Positions 18,401 to 26,732 of a DNA stretch of 64,000 nt are shown in pieces; position 1 is the first letter of the stretch, and every line of letters begins with the position of its first letter. The notes under the pieces are model-generated. The model was not told where the DNA came from and did not search any database. It saw only the letters and a list, made by a program, of their open reading frames with translations. Source of the DNA: Bifidobacterium tibiigranuli (lineage in GTDB: Bacteria > Actinomycetota > Actinomycetes > Actinomycetales > Bifidobacteriaceae); assembly GCF_009371885.1 (NCBI RefSeq), contig NZ_QLZA01000011.1, positions 1 to 64,000 on the forward strand, in the 5' to 3' direction. The position numbers and the translations under genes are program-made.

Positions 18401-21400
18401 TGGGCCAGCACGGTGCCGTCAGGCGCGGTGTGGGTCACATGGATGATCACCACGCGCCCGGAGGCGGATTCGAGGTAGTCCTCGGCCCAGCTGGTCAGCG
18501 CGATGCGCTCGCCGGTGTGGGCCAGCAGCTCGACCTCGGTCACATCCAGCTCGATCAGGTGGTCCAGGTGAACCGCGTTGAGCAGTCCTTCGATCACCGG
18601 GAAGCCGTGGACGTACACCGACCCCAGCGCCGTGTAGATGGCCGGCCAAGCCGGGCCGACCAGCGCGTCGGGCACGATGCGCGAGGCCAGCAGCGAGCCG
18701 GGCAGGGTTCCTGCGGTCGCCGCCTCATGGTCGAAGCCGAGGTTGGGAGACAAGGTGTAGCCGGTATGCGCCAGCCCGAAGGGATAGGACGCTTTGTCGT
18801 CCACGATTTCGACGGTCGGCATGGCGGCGAGCTTGTCGCCGGTGATGGCGGTGTTGCCGATGCCAGCAGTGTCGGCGAGCATCGCGTAGACGTGCTGCGG
18901 CAGCCGCTCGCGATCCACGACCGGGAAGCGGCCGGGCTTGGCGGCGTCGACGGTCAGCGGGATCACGATGTCGCGCACGGCGTGCTTGGACGTGCCGCCG
19001 TCAGGATCGTTGTCCCAGAAGGTGTCGAGGTGAATGTCCAGATCGAAGAGCGCATTGCCGTCGCGGCTTCCCGTCGCGGTGATCTCGTAGTGCGGGTCGC
19101 CCAGCGCGGTGCCGAAGGCCGGGTTGGCCATGAGGTGGCCGACCCAGGAGATGTTCGGGCTGCGGCGGATGAATTCTTCGGCGCTCGCGGCGGCGCTCAG
19201 CTGCGCGAAGGCCTGCTCCGGCTCGGCAGCCGCCCCAGACTCGCTCGCCTCAAGAGCTCGCGTGCGTTCGATGGCGGCCTGCTCGAAGCGGGAGAGGATA
19301 TCGCCCACCGGCTCGTCCACGCTCGTGATGCCGGCGACCGAAATCGGCCCCGGGATGGCGCGCACGGAATCGGCGGAATAGCGCGGATCCTCAGACTGCC
19401 ACAGCTGATCCTGGCCCCACCAGCGCAGCAGATCGTTGTCGATGGCCGGCACGAAGGGCATGGGCTTGGGATACTCGCGTACCAGCGAAATGAACCAGGC
19501 CACATCGTTGGGGATCACCTTGATCTCCTTGGCCTGCGGGTAGGCCTCGACCAGCGTTGCGATGGCCGCGTACGGGTCGGATTCCACCGAAGCGCGAGAG
19601 GCGAAGAGCGAATCGAATTCGCCGGACTCCTGGTCGCGCACGCGGGCCTCGATGCGCTGCAGCAGGTGCAGGAAGCGGTCGGCGTACGTGTCGTCGGCCC
19701 ACGGGAAGGAGAGCCGTGCGAAGCGCTCGGCCCACTGGGCGTAGGTCATCGCGTCCACATCGCCGAAGTACGGGCGGGAGGTGGTGTTGAGCGTTTCGAT
19801 GATTTCGTCGCGGCGGGTGAGCAGTTCCTCCGGGTGCTTCATCACGCGCACGAGCAGCCGCCCGCAGCGCGAGGAGGAATTCTCAAGCTCGTAGATATCG
19901 GCATGCAAATGGCTCAGACCCGAAGAGACCCCGCCCACTGCCTTGCCGCTCGGCACCCACTTCTCGCCGATCGGCGCGAAGGGGTCCTCGTCGGCCGGCG
20001 CCTGCACGATGCCGGGGGTTTCGACCAGCAGCCGCTTGACTTCGGGGCTGGTGTAGGCCTCCTTGGCGGTCATCGCGGCGGTGCCGATCATCACGGCGTC
20101 CACCGGCATATCCGGCAGATCGTAAACCTGCGCCCACTGGCCGGAGATGTAGTCCGCGGCGCGATCGGGCGTGCCGATGCCGCCGCCGGCGACCAGCACG
20201 AGGTTGTCGCAGGCGCGCACGTCAGCATATGTGTTAATGAGCAGATCGTCCAGCGACTCCCACGAATGGTGCCCGCCCGCAGCGCCGCCTTCGACCTGCG
20301 CGATGATCTTCGTCGGCGCGACGGCCTTGGCAATGCGCACCACCTGGCGAATCTGGTCAACGGTGCCCGGCTTGAATGCCACATAGGGGAAGCCGTCGGC
20401 GTTCAGCGTGGCGACAAGCTCCTTGGCTTCGTCAAGCTCGGGGATACCTGCGGAGACAACCACGCCGTCGATCGGGGTTCCTGAGGCACGCTTCTTGGGC
20501 ACGATGCGCTGGGTGCCAAACTGCAGGTTCCACAGGTAGCGGTCCATGAACATCGCGTTGAATTCGATGGTGGCGCCCTCGTCAAGCTCCTGCTCAAGCT
20601 TGGTCACATGGCGGTCGAAGACCTCGGCGGTCACCTGGCCGCCGCCAGCCAGCTCGGCCCAGTAGCCGGCGTTGGCCGCAGCCGCGACGATTTCAGGCTC
20701 CACGGTGGTGGGGGTCATGCCGGCGAGCAGCACCGGCGGCTTGCCGGTCAGCTCGCTGAACTTGGTGCGGATACGGTCGCCGGAGGGCGTGCGAACCGCC
20801 TTGGGAGCGAAGGCCGTCCAGTCCTGCGTGCGGCCCGGCTCGCCTTCCATAGTCGAAAGCGAGGCCCTGTCGGCTCCGCTGGCGGCTTCGACCACGCCGA
20901 CGCCAGTGCCTTGCACCAGCGCGCCGACGAGCTTGCCGACGGTCGTGCCGGGACCGAGATCGACGATCCACAGCTTGGCTGGGTCAGTCGAGGCGAGCAG
21001 TTCGTGCACACGCGCGGCCCAATCCACATGGTTGACCAGCACCTCTTCGGCGAGCGCACGGGAGCGCGATTCGTCCAATCCGCTGGCCGCAGCCCAGGCC
21101 ACGGTCTGCTCGACGGCCTGCGCCATAAGCGACGAGTGGAAGGGCACGGTGACATCAAGATATTCGAGCACCGGCGCGAACACCGAGCCGCCGCGCACCT
21201 TCTCCTCGCGCAGCTTGGCCTGATGCTTGTGTTCCTTCTCGGTTTCCACGGCGAAGGCGGCCAGATCCTCCGGGTAGCCGGAGAGCACATGCTGGTTCGC
21301 CGAGTTGGTGACGGCAATCGAAATTGGGCCGCGCGGCTTGTTCACACGGGAAATCAGCGTTTCGACCTGCAGCTGGGTCGCGCCGCGCACCGACAGCATC

Positions 21401-21945
21401 GGCGTTGCTTCGCCGCTTTTGGGGCGCAGCGCGAGCATGCGGGCCTGGCGCGTGCCGGCCACGCCAATCAGCTGCGCGATGGCGAGAATCTGGTCGATAT
21501 CATCCTGCGCGGCCTCGATGGAGCCGGCATCCACGATGGCCTGCACCATGTGCTCGGCGATGACGCCCTGCGAATGGCCCAACACGGCGACCGGCTTGGC
21601 CGCAATCACGTCATAGCCCAGGCTTGCGGCGTCAATCAATGCGCCCAATTGCGTCAGCGCGATACCCGGCACGCTGGCCGCAGCATCGGCTCCCGCTCCG
21701 AGCGAGGCCGTGTTTGCCTCGAAACCGAAGAGATCGACCGGCCCGCCGGTTGTGGCGAGCAGCTCGGGGTTGACGCTCACCAGCAGCCGATTGGCCGCAT
21801 CGGCGTGCGCGTGCAGCGTGGCGGCAAGCGTAGGGTCGTTGCTCTGGTCGGCGAGCGCCGCCGTCCAAGGGGTCGATTGGCCGCCGAAGGCGAGCGCATG
21901 CGGCTCGCTGGACAGGCGGTTGAGGAAGAACGTGGTGTCGGTCAT
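12481..21945 (-). CDS. fas: type I fatty acid synthase
   Basis: The 3154-residue protein carries all fatty acid synthesis steps on one chain, as in Bifidobacterium and other Actinobacteria. Domains in order, approximate residues: acetyl transferase (GHSQG, 120), FMN enoyl reductase (VLLAGMTPTTVEP, 400; EGGAAGGHHS, 550), dehydratase hot-dog region (SGDFNPIHTSHRGA, 1270), malonyl/palmitoyl transferase (GHSLGEY, 1465), carrier domain (GVSSRRNQLL, Ser near 1865), ketoreductase (VAIVTGVAANSIG, 2190) and ketosynthase (Cys of VSACATAAVS near 2797, His of SKHDTSTN and SLTGHAKGGA). There is no phosphopantetheinyl transferase domain; acpS must supply it. The ATG at 21945 has TAAGGA just upstream. An in-frame ATG at 22077 overlapping the accD stop as ATGA would add 44 residues. 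Confidence 0.96.
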   Translation of the reverse strand: MTDTTFFLNRLSSEPHALAFGGQSTPWTAALADQSNDPTLAATLHAHADAANRLLVSVNPELLATTGGPVDLFGFEANTASLGAGADAAASVPGIALTQLGALIDAASLGYDVIAAKPVAVLGHSQGVIAEHMVQAIVDAGSIEAAQDDIDQILAIAQLIGVAGTRQARMLALRPKSGEATPMLSVRGATQLQVETLISRVNKPRGPISIAVTNSANQHVLSGYPEDLAAFAVETEKEHKHQAKLREEKVRGGSVFAPVLEYLDVTVPFHSSLMAQAVEQTVAWAAASGLDESRSRALAEEVLVNHVDWAARVHELLASTDPAKLWIVDLGPGTTVGKLVGALVQGTGVGVVEAASGADRASLSTMEGEPGRTQDWTAFAPKAVRTPSGDRIRTKFSELTGKPPVLLAGMTPTTVEPEIVAAAANAGYWAELAGGGQVTAEVFDRHVTKLEQELDEGATIEFNAMFMDRYLWNLQFGTQRIVPKKRASGTPIDGVVVSAGIPELDEAKELVATLNADGFPYVAFKPGTVDQIRQVVRIAKAVAPTKIIAQVEGGAAGGHHSWESLDDLLINTYADVRACDNLVLVAGGGIGTPDRAADYISGQWAQVYDLPDMPVDAVMIGTAAMTAKEAYTSPEVKRLLVETPGIVQAPADEDPFAPIGEKWVPSGKAVGGVSSGLSHLHADIYELENSSSRCGRLLVRVMKHPEELLTRRDEIIETLNTTSRPYFGDVDAMTYAQWAERFARLSFPWADDTYADRFLHLLQRIEARVRDQESGEFDSLFASRASVESDPYAAIATLVEAYPQAKEIKVIPNDVAWFISLVREYPKPMPFVPAIDNDLLRWWGQDQLWQSEDPRYSADSVRAIPGPISVAGITSVDEPVGDILSRFEQAAIERTRALEASESGAAAEPEQAFAQLSAAASAEEFIRRSPNISWVGHLMANPAFGTALGDPHYEITATGSRDGNALFDLDIHLDTFWDNDPDGGTSKHAVRDIVIPLTVDAAKPGRFPVVDRERLPQHVYAMLADTAGIGNTAITGDKLAAMPTVEIVDDKASYPFGLAHTGYTLSPNLGFDHEAATAGTLPGSLLASRIVPDALVGPAWPAIYTALGSVYVHGFPVIEGLLNAVHLDHLIELDVTEVELLAHTGERIALTSWAEDYLESASGRVVIIHVTHTAPDGTVLAHEVERFAIRGRSYSQALPPEAPEYGDYLSFRGSSNGKGTPFDDDDNEDLVMNTPRRMLRRVTVTAPHEMTAFARTSGDFNPIHTSHRGAAVSGLTAPLVHGMWLSGTAQHVAQAADDKGVHYEIAGWTYNMYGMVQLDDAVEISVERVGKLRHGGLVLEVTCRIDGQIVSRGTAVAHAPKSAFVYPGQGIQQQGMVLGERAQSAAARETWERADKLTRERLGFSILAVVRDNPTELTANGVTYRHPDGLLNLTQFTQVALATVAFAQTSRLRESGSDIWPAYFAGHSLGEYNALSSFAGIIPLETVLELVFHRGSTMHHLIERDAQGRSNYRMGALRPNQFGVGDDQIKAYVEQVSAECGEFLEIVNYNLAGQQYAIAGTIKGLKYLKADSNRRAKEAGGKPVFMLVPGIDVPFHSTLLRKGVPEFRDKLDELLPQTIDYDRLVGRYIPNLVAAPFAMTREFAAKILEVVPSARIKEALDDPAIWDSYAADEQKLGRLLLTELLSWQFASPVRWIETQALMFGEPSQGGLGVEEYVEVGLGNAPTLANLGAKTLRLPDFSGRKVTVYNLGRDESRVYMTDTDPAAPVSGESSGLSVGDAERDASSARKTETAADAAPIPAAVPAPAANDAPAAPSVPVATSGERPADIAYKASDAIATLLAYAAKVRPDQIGDVDTTDTLTNGVSSRRNQLLMDISSELGVASVDGAAEAAIPALSALVNKVAPNYKAFGPVLSDIVRDRVRGLFGASGVKLTQIEKRVTDTWQLGAGWASHVVSALVLETREGASARGGELASLGTDPAANANAANALIDAAVQHVAQARGITVGLPNAGGAAGGAVVDSAALDAFAQKVTGSDGVLAATARFVLNELGVAAPAVAPSEDANAAVVAAVEAELGADWPKQVEPRFDERRALLLDDRWASAREDLARLYYGNKNGGDDESIATLNFIGAGQDVSTQARWFAGKARADGNEELSATFARIAEQALEPLAEDPQSSRLANDVAIVTGVAANSIGAQVVNGLLAGGATVIATSHSFTTATKEWAKRTYRNHAVGNAKLWLVPANLSSYRDVDALVQWVGSVSKKTTGATTTILKPAYEPTLFFPFAAPPVHGTMADSGELFESQSRLMLWGVERAIAGFSAIGADTDVQHKLHVVLPGSPNRGVFGGDGAYGEVKSAFDAIVTRAHAEQDWSDRVTFAHPKIGWVRGTGLMGGNDPLVAVVEKHGLRTYSTEEIAVQLLDMATKQAREQAVIAPLDADLTGGLGSTPIDIKALRSEAETDALKESSVAAEITQNGQNENKNGSASATLKALPTPHIRHQAPVDLADWQGVSAKPEDEIVIVSVGELGPWGSGRTRFEAEMGIRPDGSVELSAGAVLELAWNMGLVTWQDSPAPGWYDVDGNLVPEEDIAERYHDEVVARSGIRPFDEGMGSDYKDGADEEEAEVFLDHDVEFSVPTKNVADEYVKLDEAHTTIAQDEESGEWVVTRHAGSMIRVPRRATMSRTVGGQFPKGFDPLKWGIPASMVGDVDQIALWNIVTTVDAYLSAGFSPVEILQSIHPSMVASTQGTGFGGMNSMRKLYLDRFLNHEIPTDILQEALPNVVAAHVMQSYIGGYGNMIQPVSACATAAVSLEEGADKIALGKADFVVTGAIDDIGVESVIGFGNMNATANSQEMYDKGIEPRFFSRANDRRRGGFLESQGGGTILLTRGDIALKLGLPVAGVVGFIHSYADGAHTSIPAPGLGALAAAQGGMDSKLVHDLAKLGVTPDDIAVVSKHDTSTNANDPNESELHNTIAHAIGRSEGNPLFVISQKSLTGHAKGGACIFQVNGLTQLFTSGRIPANASLDCVDPKLKRDDHLVWLKQPLEVGKVKAGLATSLGFGHVSGFTAIVNPGAFEAAVANTAGTEALEVWRNRANERLAAGQRHLEEGMMGRAALYEPIDNRRFHEDSRSYDAHEVEKAMLLNADARLGTSGYFEA

Positions 21946-22073
21946 GACATTCCTTAATGGTTGGTTCTGATGAGTTGCGTTACGTGGTTGCGTGGTTGCG
22001 ATGGCTAGGTTTTCGGCAGTTACGTTTTCAGCGATGGCTGTGTTTTCAGCAGTTGCGCTATCGTGCGAGTCCG

Positions 22074-23681
22074 TCATAGCGGCTGGTTGCCGTGGTGCTT
22101 GCCGGTGCGGCTCACGCGCTTCTTGTTGGCCAGCAGCCGCAGCGATTCGGCGATGGCCTCGCGCGTCTGCTCCGGGTCGATCATCGCGTCGATCTGGCCG
22201 GTTTCCAGTGACAGATTCGCGTTGACCGTCGTGCTTTCGTATTCCTCGATGAGCTGCGAGCGCAGCGCGTCTACGTCCTGCCCGCGCTCCTTGGCCTTCT
22301 GCAAGTCCTTGCGGTGGATGATGTTGACGGCGCCCTGTGCGCCGAGCACGGCTATCTGGCTGGTGGGCCAGGCGTAGTTCACGTCCGCGCCGATGGCTTT
22401 GGAGCCCATGACGATGTACGCGCCGCCGAAGGCCTTGCGCAGGATAACCGTAATAAGCGGCACTTGGGCGTTGGCGTACGCATAGATGACCTTGGCGCCG
22501 CGCCGGATGATGCCCGCATGCTCCTGGTCGGAGCCGGGCTTGTAGCCGGGCGTGTCCACCAGCGTGATCACCGGCAGATTGAAGGCGTCGCACAGACGCA
22601 CGAATCGCGCGATCTTCTCGGAGGATTCGACGTCGAGGATGCCGGCCAGCACATTGGGCTGGTTCGCCACGACGCCGACCGGGCGGCCTTCTATGCAGGC
22701 GAAGCCGACTACGGCGCAGGGCGAATAGAGCTCCTGCACCTGCACGAATTCGCCGTAGTCCACGATGCAGCGGATCACTTCGAGCACATCGTAGGGCTGG
22801 CGGTCATTGTCGGGAATGATGGTGCCCAGGCGCTGCGCGGTGTCGCGGTCCGACCGGGTGGCGGAGTAGGCGAAGCGCGGCGCAGGGCTTTGCGAGCTGG
22901 ACGGCAGGTAGGCCAGCACGGTTCTCGTGTAGTCGATGGCATCGGCCTCATCCTCGCCGAGGTAATGCGCCACGCCGGAGGTCGCGTTGTGCACGTAGCC
23001 GCCGCCGAGCGCCTCCATGCTGATCGCCTCGCCGGTCGCCGCCTTGACGACGTCGGGGCCGGTGACAAACATATTCGAATTCTCGCGCGTCATGATGATG
23101 AAGTCGGTGAGCGCCGGGCAATACACCGCACCGCCCGCGCACGGCCCCAGAATCACCGAGATCTGCGGAATGAAGCCGCTGGCCTCGCAGGTCTTCTGGA
23201 AGATTCTGCCGTACTGGGTCAGCGCGGCGACGCCTTCCTGGATGCGCGCGCCGCCGGAGTCGATAAGCGCCACGACCGGCACCTTAATCGACATCGCCAT
23301 ATCCATAAGATGGCAGATCTTCTCGCCTTCCGCCTGGCCAAGCGTGCCGCCCTTGACCGAGAAATCCTGCGCGTAGACAGCCACTTTGCGGCCGTAGACC
23401 TCGCCGAAGCCCGTGATGACGGCGCATCCGGCGCGGTCGCCATTGATGTCGCCGCCCGAGAATCGGCCGATCTCCTGGAAGGAGCCGGTGTCGAAGAGCA
23501 GATCGAGGCGTTCGCGGGCCGTGCGCTTGCCCTTGCCATGCTGGCGGGTGCGGGCGGCGTTCTCGGCGTCACGCGCGAGCTGCGCGGCGTGGGCGATGGC
23601 CGGGCGGATGGGCTGCGACTCGATGGGCGCGCAGCTCTCCATAGCCTTCTTGACGTCCGGGGCGTTCATGATATCAGTCAT
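22074..23681 (-). CDS. accD: acyl-CoA carboxylase carboxyltransferase beta subunit
   Basis: This 535-residue biotin-dependent carboxyltransferase moves CO2 from carboxybiotin to acetyl- or propionyl-CoA. It contains both crotonase-type halves of the actinobacterial AccD/PccB family: GGARIQEGVAALTQYGRIF, GPCAGGAVYCPALTDF and TGPDVVKAATGE in the first; TPGYKPGSDQEHAGIIRRGA, KAFGGAYIVMGSKAIGAD and a short C-terminus in the second. Its ATG overlaps the accBC stop (ATGA, 23678-23681), and its own stop overlaps an ATG in the fas frame. The three genes are therefore probably one translationally coupled operon that makes malonyl-CoA for Fas. As the only carboxyltransferase here it probably supplies acetyl-CoA carboxylase activity. 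Confidence 0.95.
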   Translation of the reverse strand: MTDIMNAPDVKKAMESCAPIESQPIRPAIAHAAQLARDAENAARTRQHGKGKRTARERLDLLFDTGSFQEIGRFSGGDINGDRAGCAVITGFGEVYGRKVAVYAQDFSVKGGTLGQAEGEKICHLMDMAMSIKVPVVALIDSGGARIQEGVAALTQYGRIFQKTCEASGFIPQISVILGPCAGGAVYCPALTDFIIMTRENSNMFVTGPDVVKAATGEAISMEALGGGYVHNATSGVAHYLGEDEADAIDYTRTVLAYLPSSSQSPAPRFAYSATRSDRDTAQRLGTIIPDNDRQPYDVLEVIRCIVDYGEFVQVQELYSPCAVVGFACIEGRPVGVVANQPNVLAGILDVESSEKIARFVRLCDAFNLPVITLVDTPGYKPGSDQEHAGIIRRGAKVIYAYANAQVPLITVILRKAFGGAYIVMGSKAIGADVNYAWPTSQIAVLGAQGAVNIIHRKDLQKAKERGQDVDALRSQLIEEYESTTVNANLSLETGQIDAMIDPEQTREAIAESLRLLANKKRVSRTGKHHGNQPL

Positions 23682-25567
23682 TGCTTGCCTCCTTCGCTCG
23701 CGGCGGTGCTGCTGCCAGCCTTGCCGCTACCGTCAGTGCCGCCATCCCCGTCCACATCGAGCGTGATGAGGGTGTCCCCCGCCTCCACGCCTGATGACGG
23801 CCCGACGAATATCTTGGTGACGGTGCCGGCGTCGGGCGCGTAGACGTAGTTCTCCATCTTCATGGATTCGAGCACGATGAGCAGATCGCCTTTGGCCACG
23901 CTCTGGCCTTCGGCGACGTTCACGCGGGTGATGACCGCCTGCATCGGGGAGATGATGACGCCGGGCTTCTGATCGGCGGCCTTGCCGCTTTCCACAACGT
24001 GCAATCCCTGACCGCGCAACGGCTGGGAAGCTCGCTTGGCACCGCGGGCGCGCGCTGCGCCGGTGAATGCGTTGACGATATCCACCGGGACCTTGAGCGT
24101 CACCCGCTTGTCGTTCATCTCGATGGTGAAGGATTCGGTCGCCACGCTCTGCGGCTGCTCGTCTTCGCCGCTCCCGCTCAAGGACGCCGGCTGGCCGCTC
24201 GCAAGCGTGGACGGCTCGCGGTTGAGATACTCGCGTTCCAGCCATTTGGTCGACACGTCGAAATCGTGCCCTTCGGCGGTGAACACCGGATCGTTGAAAA
24301 TCTGCTCGTATAGGCTCGCCGGAGTCGGCACGCCTTCGATTCTCAGCTCGGCCAAGGCGCGACGGGCGCGCGCGACGGCGGAAAGGCGGTCCTGCGCGGT
24401 GACGACGAGCTTGCCCATCATCGAATCGAACTTCGGCGAGACCGTGTCGCCCTCCTCGACGCCCGAATCAACGCGGATGCCCGGGCCGGAAGGCCAGCGG
24501 ATTGCACTGAGCGTACCCGAGCTCGGGGTGAGGTTCGTTGCCGGATCCTCGCAGGTGATGCGCAGCTCGAAGCTGTGGCCGCGCGTTTCCTTGACTTCAT
24601 GGAGTTCGCCGCCGTTGGCGATGGTGATCTGCTCGCGCACCAAATCCAGCCCGCACACCTCTTCGCTGACCGTGTGCTCGACCTGCAGGCGCGGGTTGAC
24701 TTCCAGGAAGTAGACCTTGTGCTGGCCGGTGACCATGAACTCGCAGGTGCCCAGGCCCTGGTAGTCGACGGATTCGAAGAGATTGCGCGAGTAGCGATGC
24801 AGCTGCTCGTTCGCGTCTTCGGACAGGAACGGCGCCGGAGCCTCTTCGATGAGCTTCTGGTTGCGTCGTTGCACGGAGCAGTCGCGGGTGGAGTACACGG
24901 TGAAGTTGCCGTGGCTGTCGCGCCCGCACTGGGTTTCTACGTGGCGCGCCTTGTCGATGAAGCGCTCGACGAAGTACTCGTTCAGGTCCCCGCCCTGCAG
25001 CGAGTCATGGCTCATATAGAAGCTGCGCAGCTCGTCGTCGTCATGCACCAGCACGATGCCGCGCCCGCCGCCGCCGTCCGTGCGCTTCATCATCAGCGGG
25101 TAGCCGTGCGTGTGCGCGAATTCGAGCAGCGTTCGGATGTCGCTCACCGGGTCGGAGATGCCTGGGACTGGCGGCACCTTGGCGCGCTTGGCGACGCGCC
25201 GGGCGGTGATCTTGTCGCCCAAATCGGTCAGCGCCTCAGGCGACGGCCCGATCCAGATGGCACCGGCGTCAATCACTTTCTGGGCGAAGGAAGCCACTTC
25301 GGAGAGGAAGCCGTAGCCAGGGTGGACGGCATCCGCGCCGCTGCGACGCAGTACGTCAATCATCAGCTCTTCGTTGAGATAGGTGTCGCGATACGTGTCG
25401 CCGGGAAGCAGATACGCCTCGTCGGCCATCTCGACGTACTGCGCGTTGCGGTCCTGCTCGGCATAGACGGCCACGGTGGAAATGCCCATTTCGCGCGCGG
25501 TGCGCACGACTCTCAGAGCGATTTCACCACGATTGGCCACCAGTATTGTGTTGACGTTTTTGACCAT
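23678..25567 (-). CDS. accC: acyl-CoA carboxylase alpha subunit (biotin carboxylase + BCCP)
   Basis: The 629-residue fused subunit carboxylates its own biotin using ATP and bicarbonate. The N-terminal domain starts ILVANRGEIALRVVRTAREM; the ATP-grasp domain has MKRTDGGGGRGI and HVETQCGRDSHG; CSVQRRNQKLIEEAPAP and EVNPRLQVEHTVSEE complete the carboxylase signature. A linker leads to the C-terminal biotinyl domain with the acceptor lysine in ESMKMEN near residue 569. The start MVKNVNTILVANRG at 25567 has no clear ribosome site, so a leaderless or short-leader mRNA is possible. BioY (divergent) and BirA lie next door, matching its need for biotin. Confidence 0.95.
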   Translation of the reverse strand: MVKNVNTILVANRGEIALRVVRTAREMGISTVAVYAEQDRNAQYVEMADEAYLLPGDTYRDTYLNEELMIDVLRRSGADAVHPGYGFLSEVASFAQKVIDAGAIWIGPSPEALTDLGDKITARRVAKRAKVPPVPGISDPVSDIRTLLEFAHTHGYPLMMKRTDGGGGRGIVLVHDDDELRSFYMSHDSLQGGDLNEYFVERFIDKARHVETQCGRDSHGNFTVYSTRDCSVQRRNQKLIEEAPAPFLSEDANEQLHRYSRNLFESVDYQGLGTCEFMVTGQHKVYFLEVNPRLQVEHTVSEEVCGLDLVREQITIANGGELHEVKETRGHSFELRITCEDPATNLTPSSGTLSAIRWPSGPGIRVDSGVEEGDTVSPKFDSMMGKLVVTAQDRLSAVARARRALAELRIEGVPTPASLYEQIFNDPVFTAEGHDFDVSTKWLEREYLNREPSTLASGQPASLSGSGEDEQPQSVATESFTIEMNDKRVTLKVPVDIVNAFTGAARARGAKRASQPLRGQGLHVVESGKAADQKPGVIISPMQAVITRVNVAEGQSVAKGDLLIVLESMKMENYVYAPDAGTVTKIFVGPSSGVEAGDTLITLDVDGDGGTDGSGKAGSSTAASEGGKQ

Positions 25568-25749
25568 ATATTCTAACGTAACCCGGCTATGCTGCCTCAC
25601 GTCAGCGGCAAAGCTACAAAACGGCGCGAGCGTCTTTGTGGAATCATACAAACGGCTGGGGCAGCGACGCGCCTGCGAGGCCACGGTTATGAGGTCATAC
25701 CTATGCTGGCATAGGGGCTCACAGCGACGTAACACTGGTGCCATAGCTT

Positions 25750-25784
25750 GGTATCGCAACGATATCCATACCCCGCTGCGGTAT
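25750..25784. promoter_or_regulatory. stacked inverted repeats upstream of accC
   Basis: TATCG-CAA-CGATA (25752-25764) is followed by ATACC-7-GGTAT (25768-25784). Both lie about 185-215 bases upstream of the accC start. They could be operators for a lipid regulator, possibly the PucR-type protein encoded at 30048-30992. That link is only inferred. Confidence 0.35.
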
Positions 25785-25922
25785 CAGCCACAGACCTGGC
25801 GTCCGCGCATTCGCACAAAAGGAGCGACCGACTTTTGTAGCTTGCGCCCAAGGACAGTCGCCGTCGAACTGGCTACGCTGGGCGACTGGTGCCGGGAGGC
25901 AATTGACGCTTCCGGTATCGAC

Positions 25923-25987
25923 AGTGCAGCACGTAATCAGTGCGGCACATCAGTGCAATATGACATCAGTGCAATATGACAGTGCAA
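25923..25987. promoter_or_regulatory. five-site CAGTGCA array upstream of bioY
   Basis: CAGTGCA or CAGTGCG occurs at 25923, 25939, 25952, 25968 and 25981, with start-to-start spacings 16, 13, 16 and 13. The last site ends 45 bases before the bioY ATG. Regular spacing next to a biotin transporter suggests a cooperative operator. BirA here has no DNA-binding domain, so another regulator would be needed. Confidence 0.5.
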
Positions 25988-26032
25988 CCCATTGTCCTGC
26001 TTCACACGCGGGCAAGAGATCCAGGAGGACCC

Positions 26033-26614
26033 ATGCAAGCACGAAACACCATCGCATTATCATCATCCCGCCGGTTCGGGTATTCCCTGCTGAAATCCGG
26101 CATGTTCGCCCTGCTGCTGTGGGCCGCATCCGCCGCTGGCGCGATTCCGATTCCCGGCACGCCTGTGCCGATCACGCTGCAGACCTTCGTCGTGATGCTG
26201 GCCGCGCTGACCCTAAACTGGAAAGAGGCGGCAGGAGCAGTGAGCGCGTATCTCGTGGCAGGTGCCTTGGGCGCTCCGGTCTTCGCCGGCGGCACTTCGA
26301 CTATGGCTCTGGTCGGCCCCAGCGCCGGCTTCCTCATTGGATTCCTGCCCGGCGTAGTCATCGCGGCGCTGCTCAAGGGCAAGGCCGACACCAACGGATT
26401 CGCTGGCTATGCGCGCACTGCGGCGCGCTACATGCTGGCGCTGATCGTCGGCTGCATCGTCGTGGTGTACGCCTTCGGCTTCCTCATCCAGTCGGCGGTG
26501 ACCGGCGTGCCGCTGGGCGTCGTGGCCATGGCTTCCATGGGCTTCGTGCTCGGCGACCTCATCAAGGCGCTCGTCGCCTCGCTGGCCGTCTCCGGCCTAG
26601 CCAAGCTGTTCTGA
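26033..26614 (+). CDS. bioY: biotin transporter BioY
   Basis: The 193-residue membrane protein is the substrate-binding S component of a biotin ECF transporter. Six hydrophobic segments are visible. The family hallmarks are IPIPGTPVPITLQTFVVMLA after the first span and GPSAGFLIGFLPGVVIAALL in the middle. AGGAGG lies 4 bases before the ATG. No ECF ATPase or T subunit lies in the window, so it either works with shared EcfAT modules elsewhere or alone. It diverges from accC and converges with birA, forming a biotin uptake-ligation-use cluster. Confidence 0.95.
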   Translation: MQARNTIALSSSRRFGYSLLKSGMFALLLWAASAAGAIPIPGTPVPITLQTFVVMLAALTLNWKEAAGAVSAYLVAGALGAPVFAGGTSTMALVGPSAGFLIGFLPGVVIAALLKGKADTNGFAGYARTAARYMLALIVGCIVVVYAFGFLIQSAVTGVPLGVVAMASMGFVLGDLIKALVASLAVSGLAKLF

Positions 26615-26671
26615 TTGGATTCACATATCGGCGTGAACCTACCGTACATAATGTAACGTTTTGAAGGTCAA

Positions 26672-26724
26672 ATGCGTAGCCTTTTGTACGCTAGCTTCGA
26701 GTTAGCGTACAAAAGGCTACGCAT
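26672..26724. repeat. GTACGCTAA repeat family, copy 1; hairpin between bioY and birA
   Basis: A 22-bp perfect stem (26672-26693 with 26703-26724) with a 9-base loop lies between the convergent ends of bioY and birA, where it could terminate both. The arm core TTTTGTACGCTA recurs at 51969-52080, and a varied form at 38118-38229. ATAATGTAACG lies just before it at 26648-26658. Confidence 0.7.
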
Positions 26725-26732
26725 ACGTATGC

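Larger units (their letters stand above)
25568..26032. other. divergent control region between accC and bioY
   Basis: These 465 bases separate two divergent biotin-related genes. They contain stacked inverted repeats at 25750-25784 and a CAGTGCA array at 25923-25987. No coding frame is credible. Confidence 0.6.

Noticed and set aside
15856..20484. A 1542-codon open frame on the plus strand
   Set aside because: It is wholly antisense to fas, and its composition (long His/Arg/Gly/Val runs) is that expected from the reverse frame of a GC-rich gene.
24575..25576. A 333-codon plus-strand frame
   Set aside because: It is antisense to the biotin carboxylase gene.
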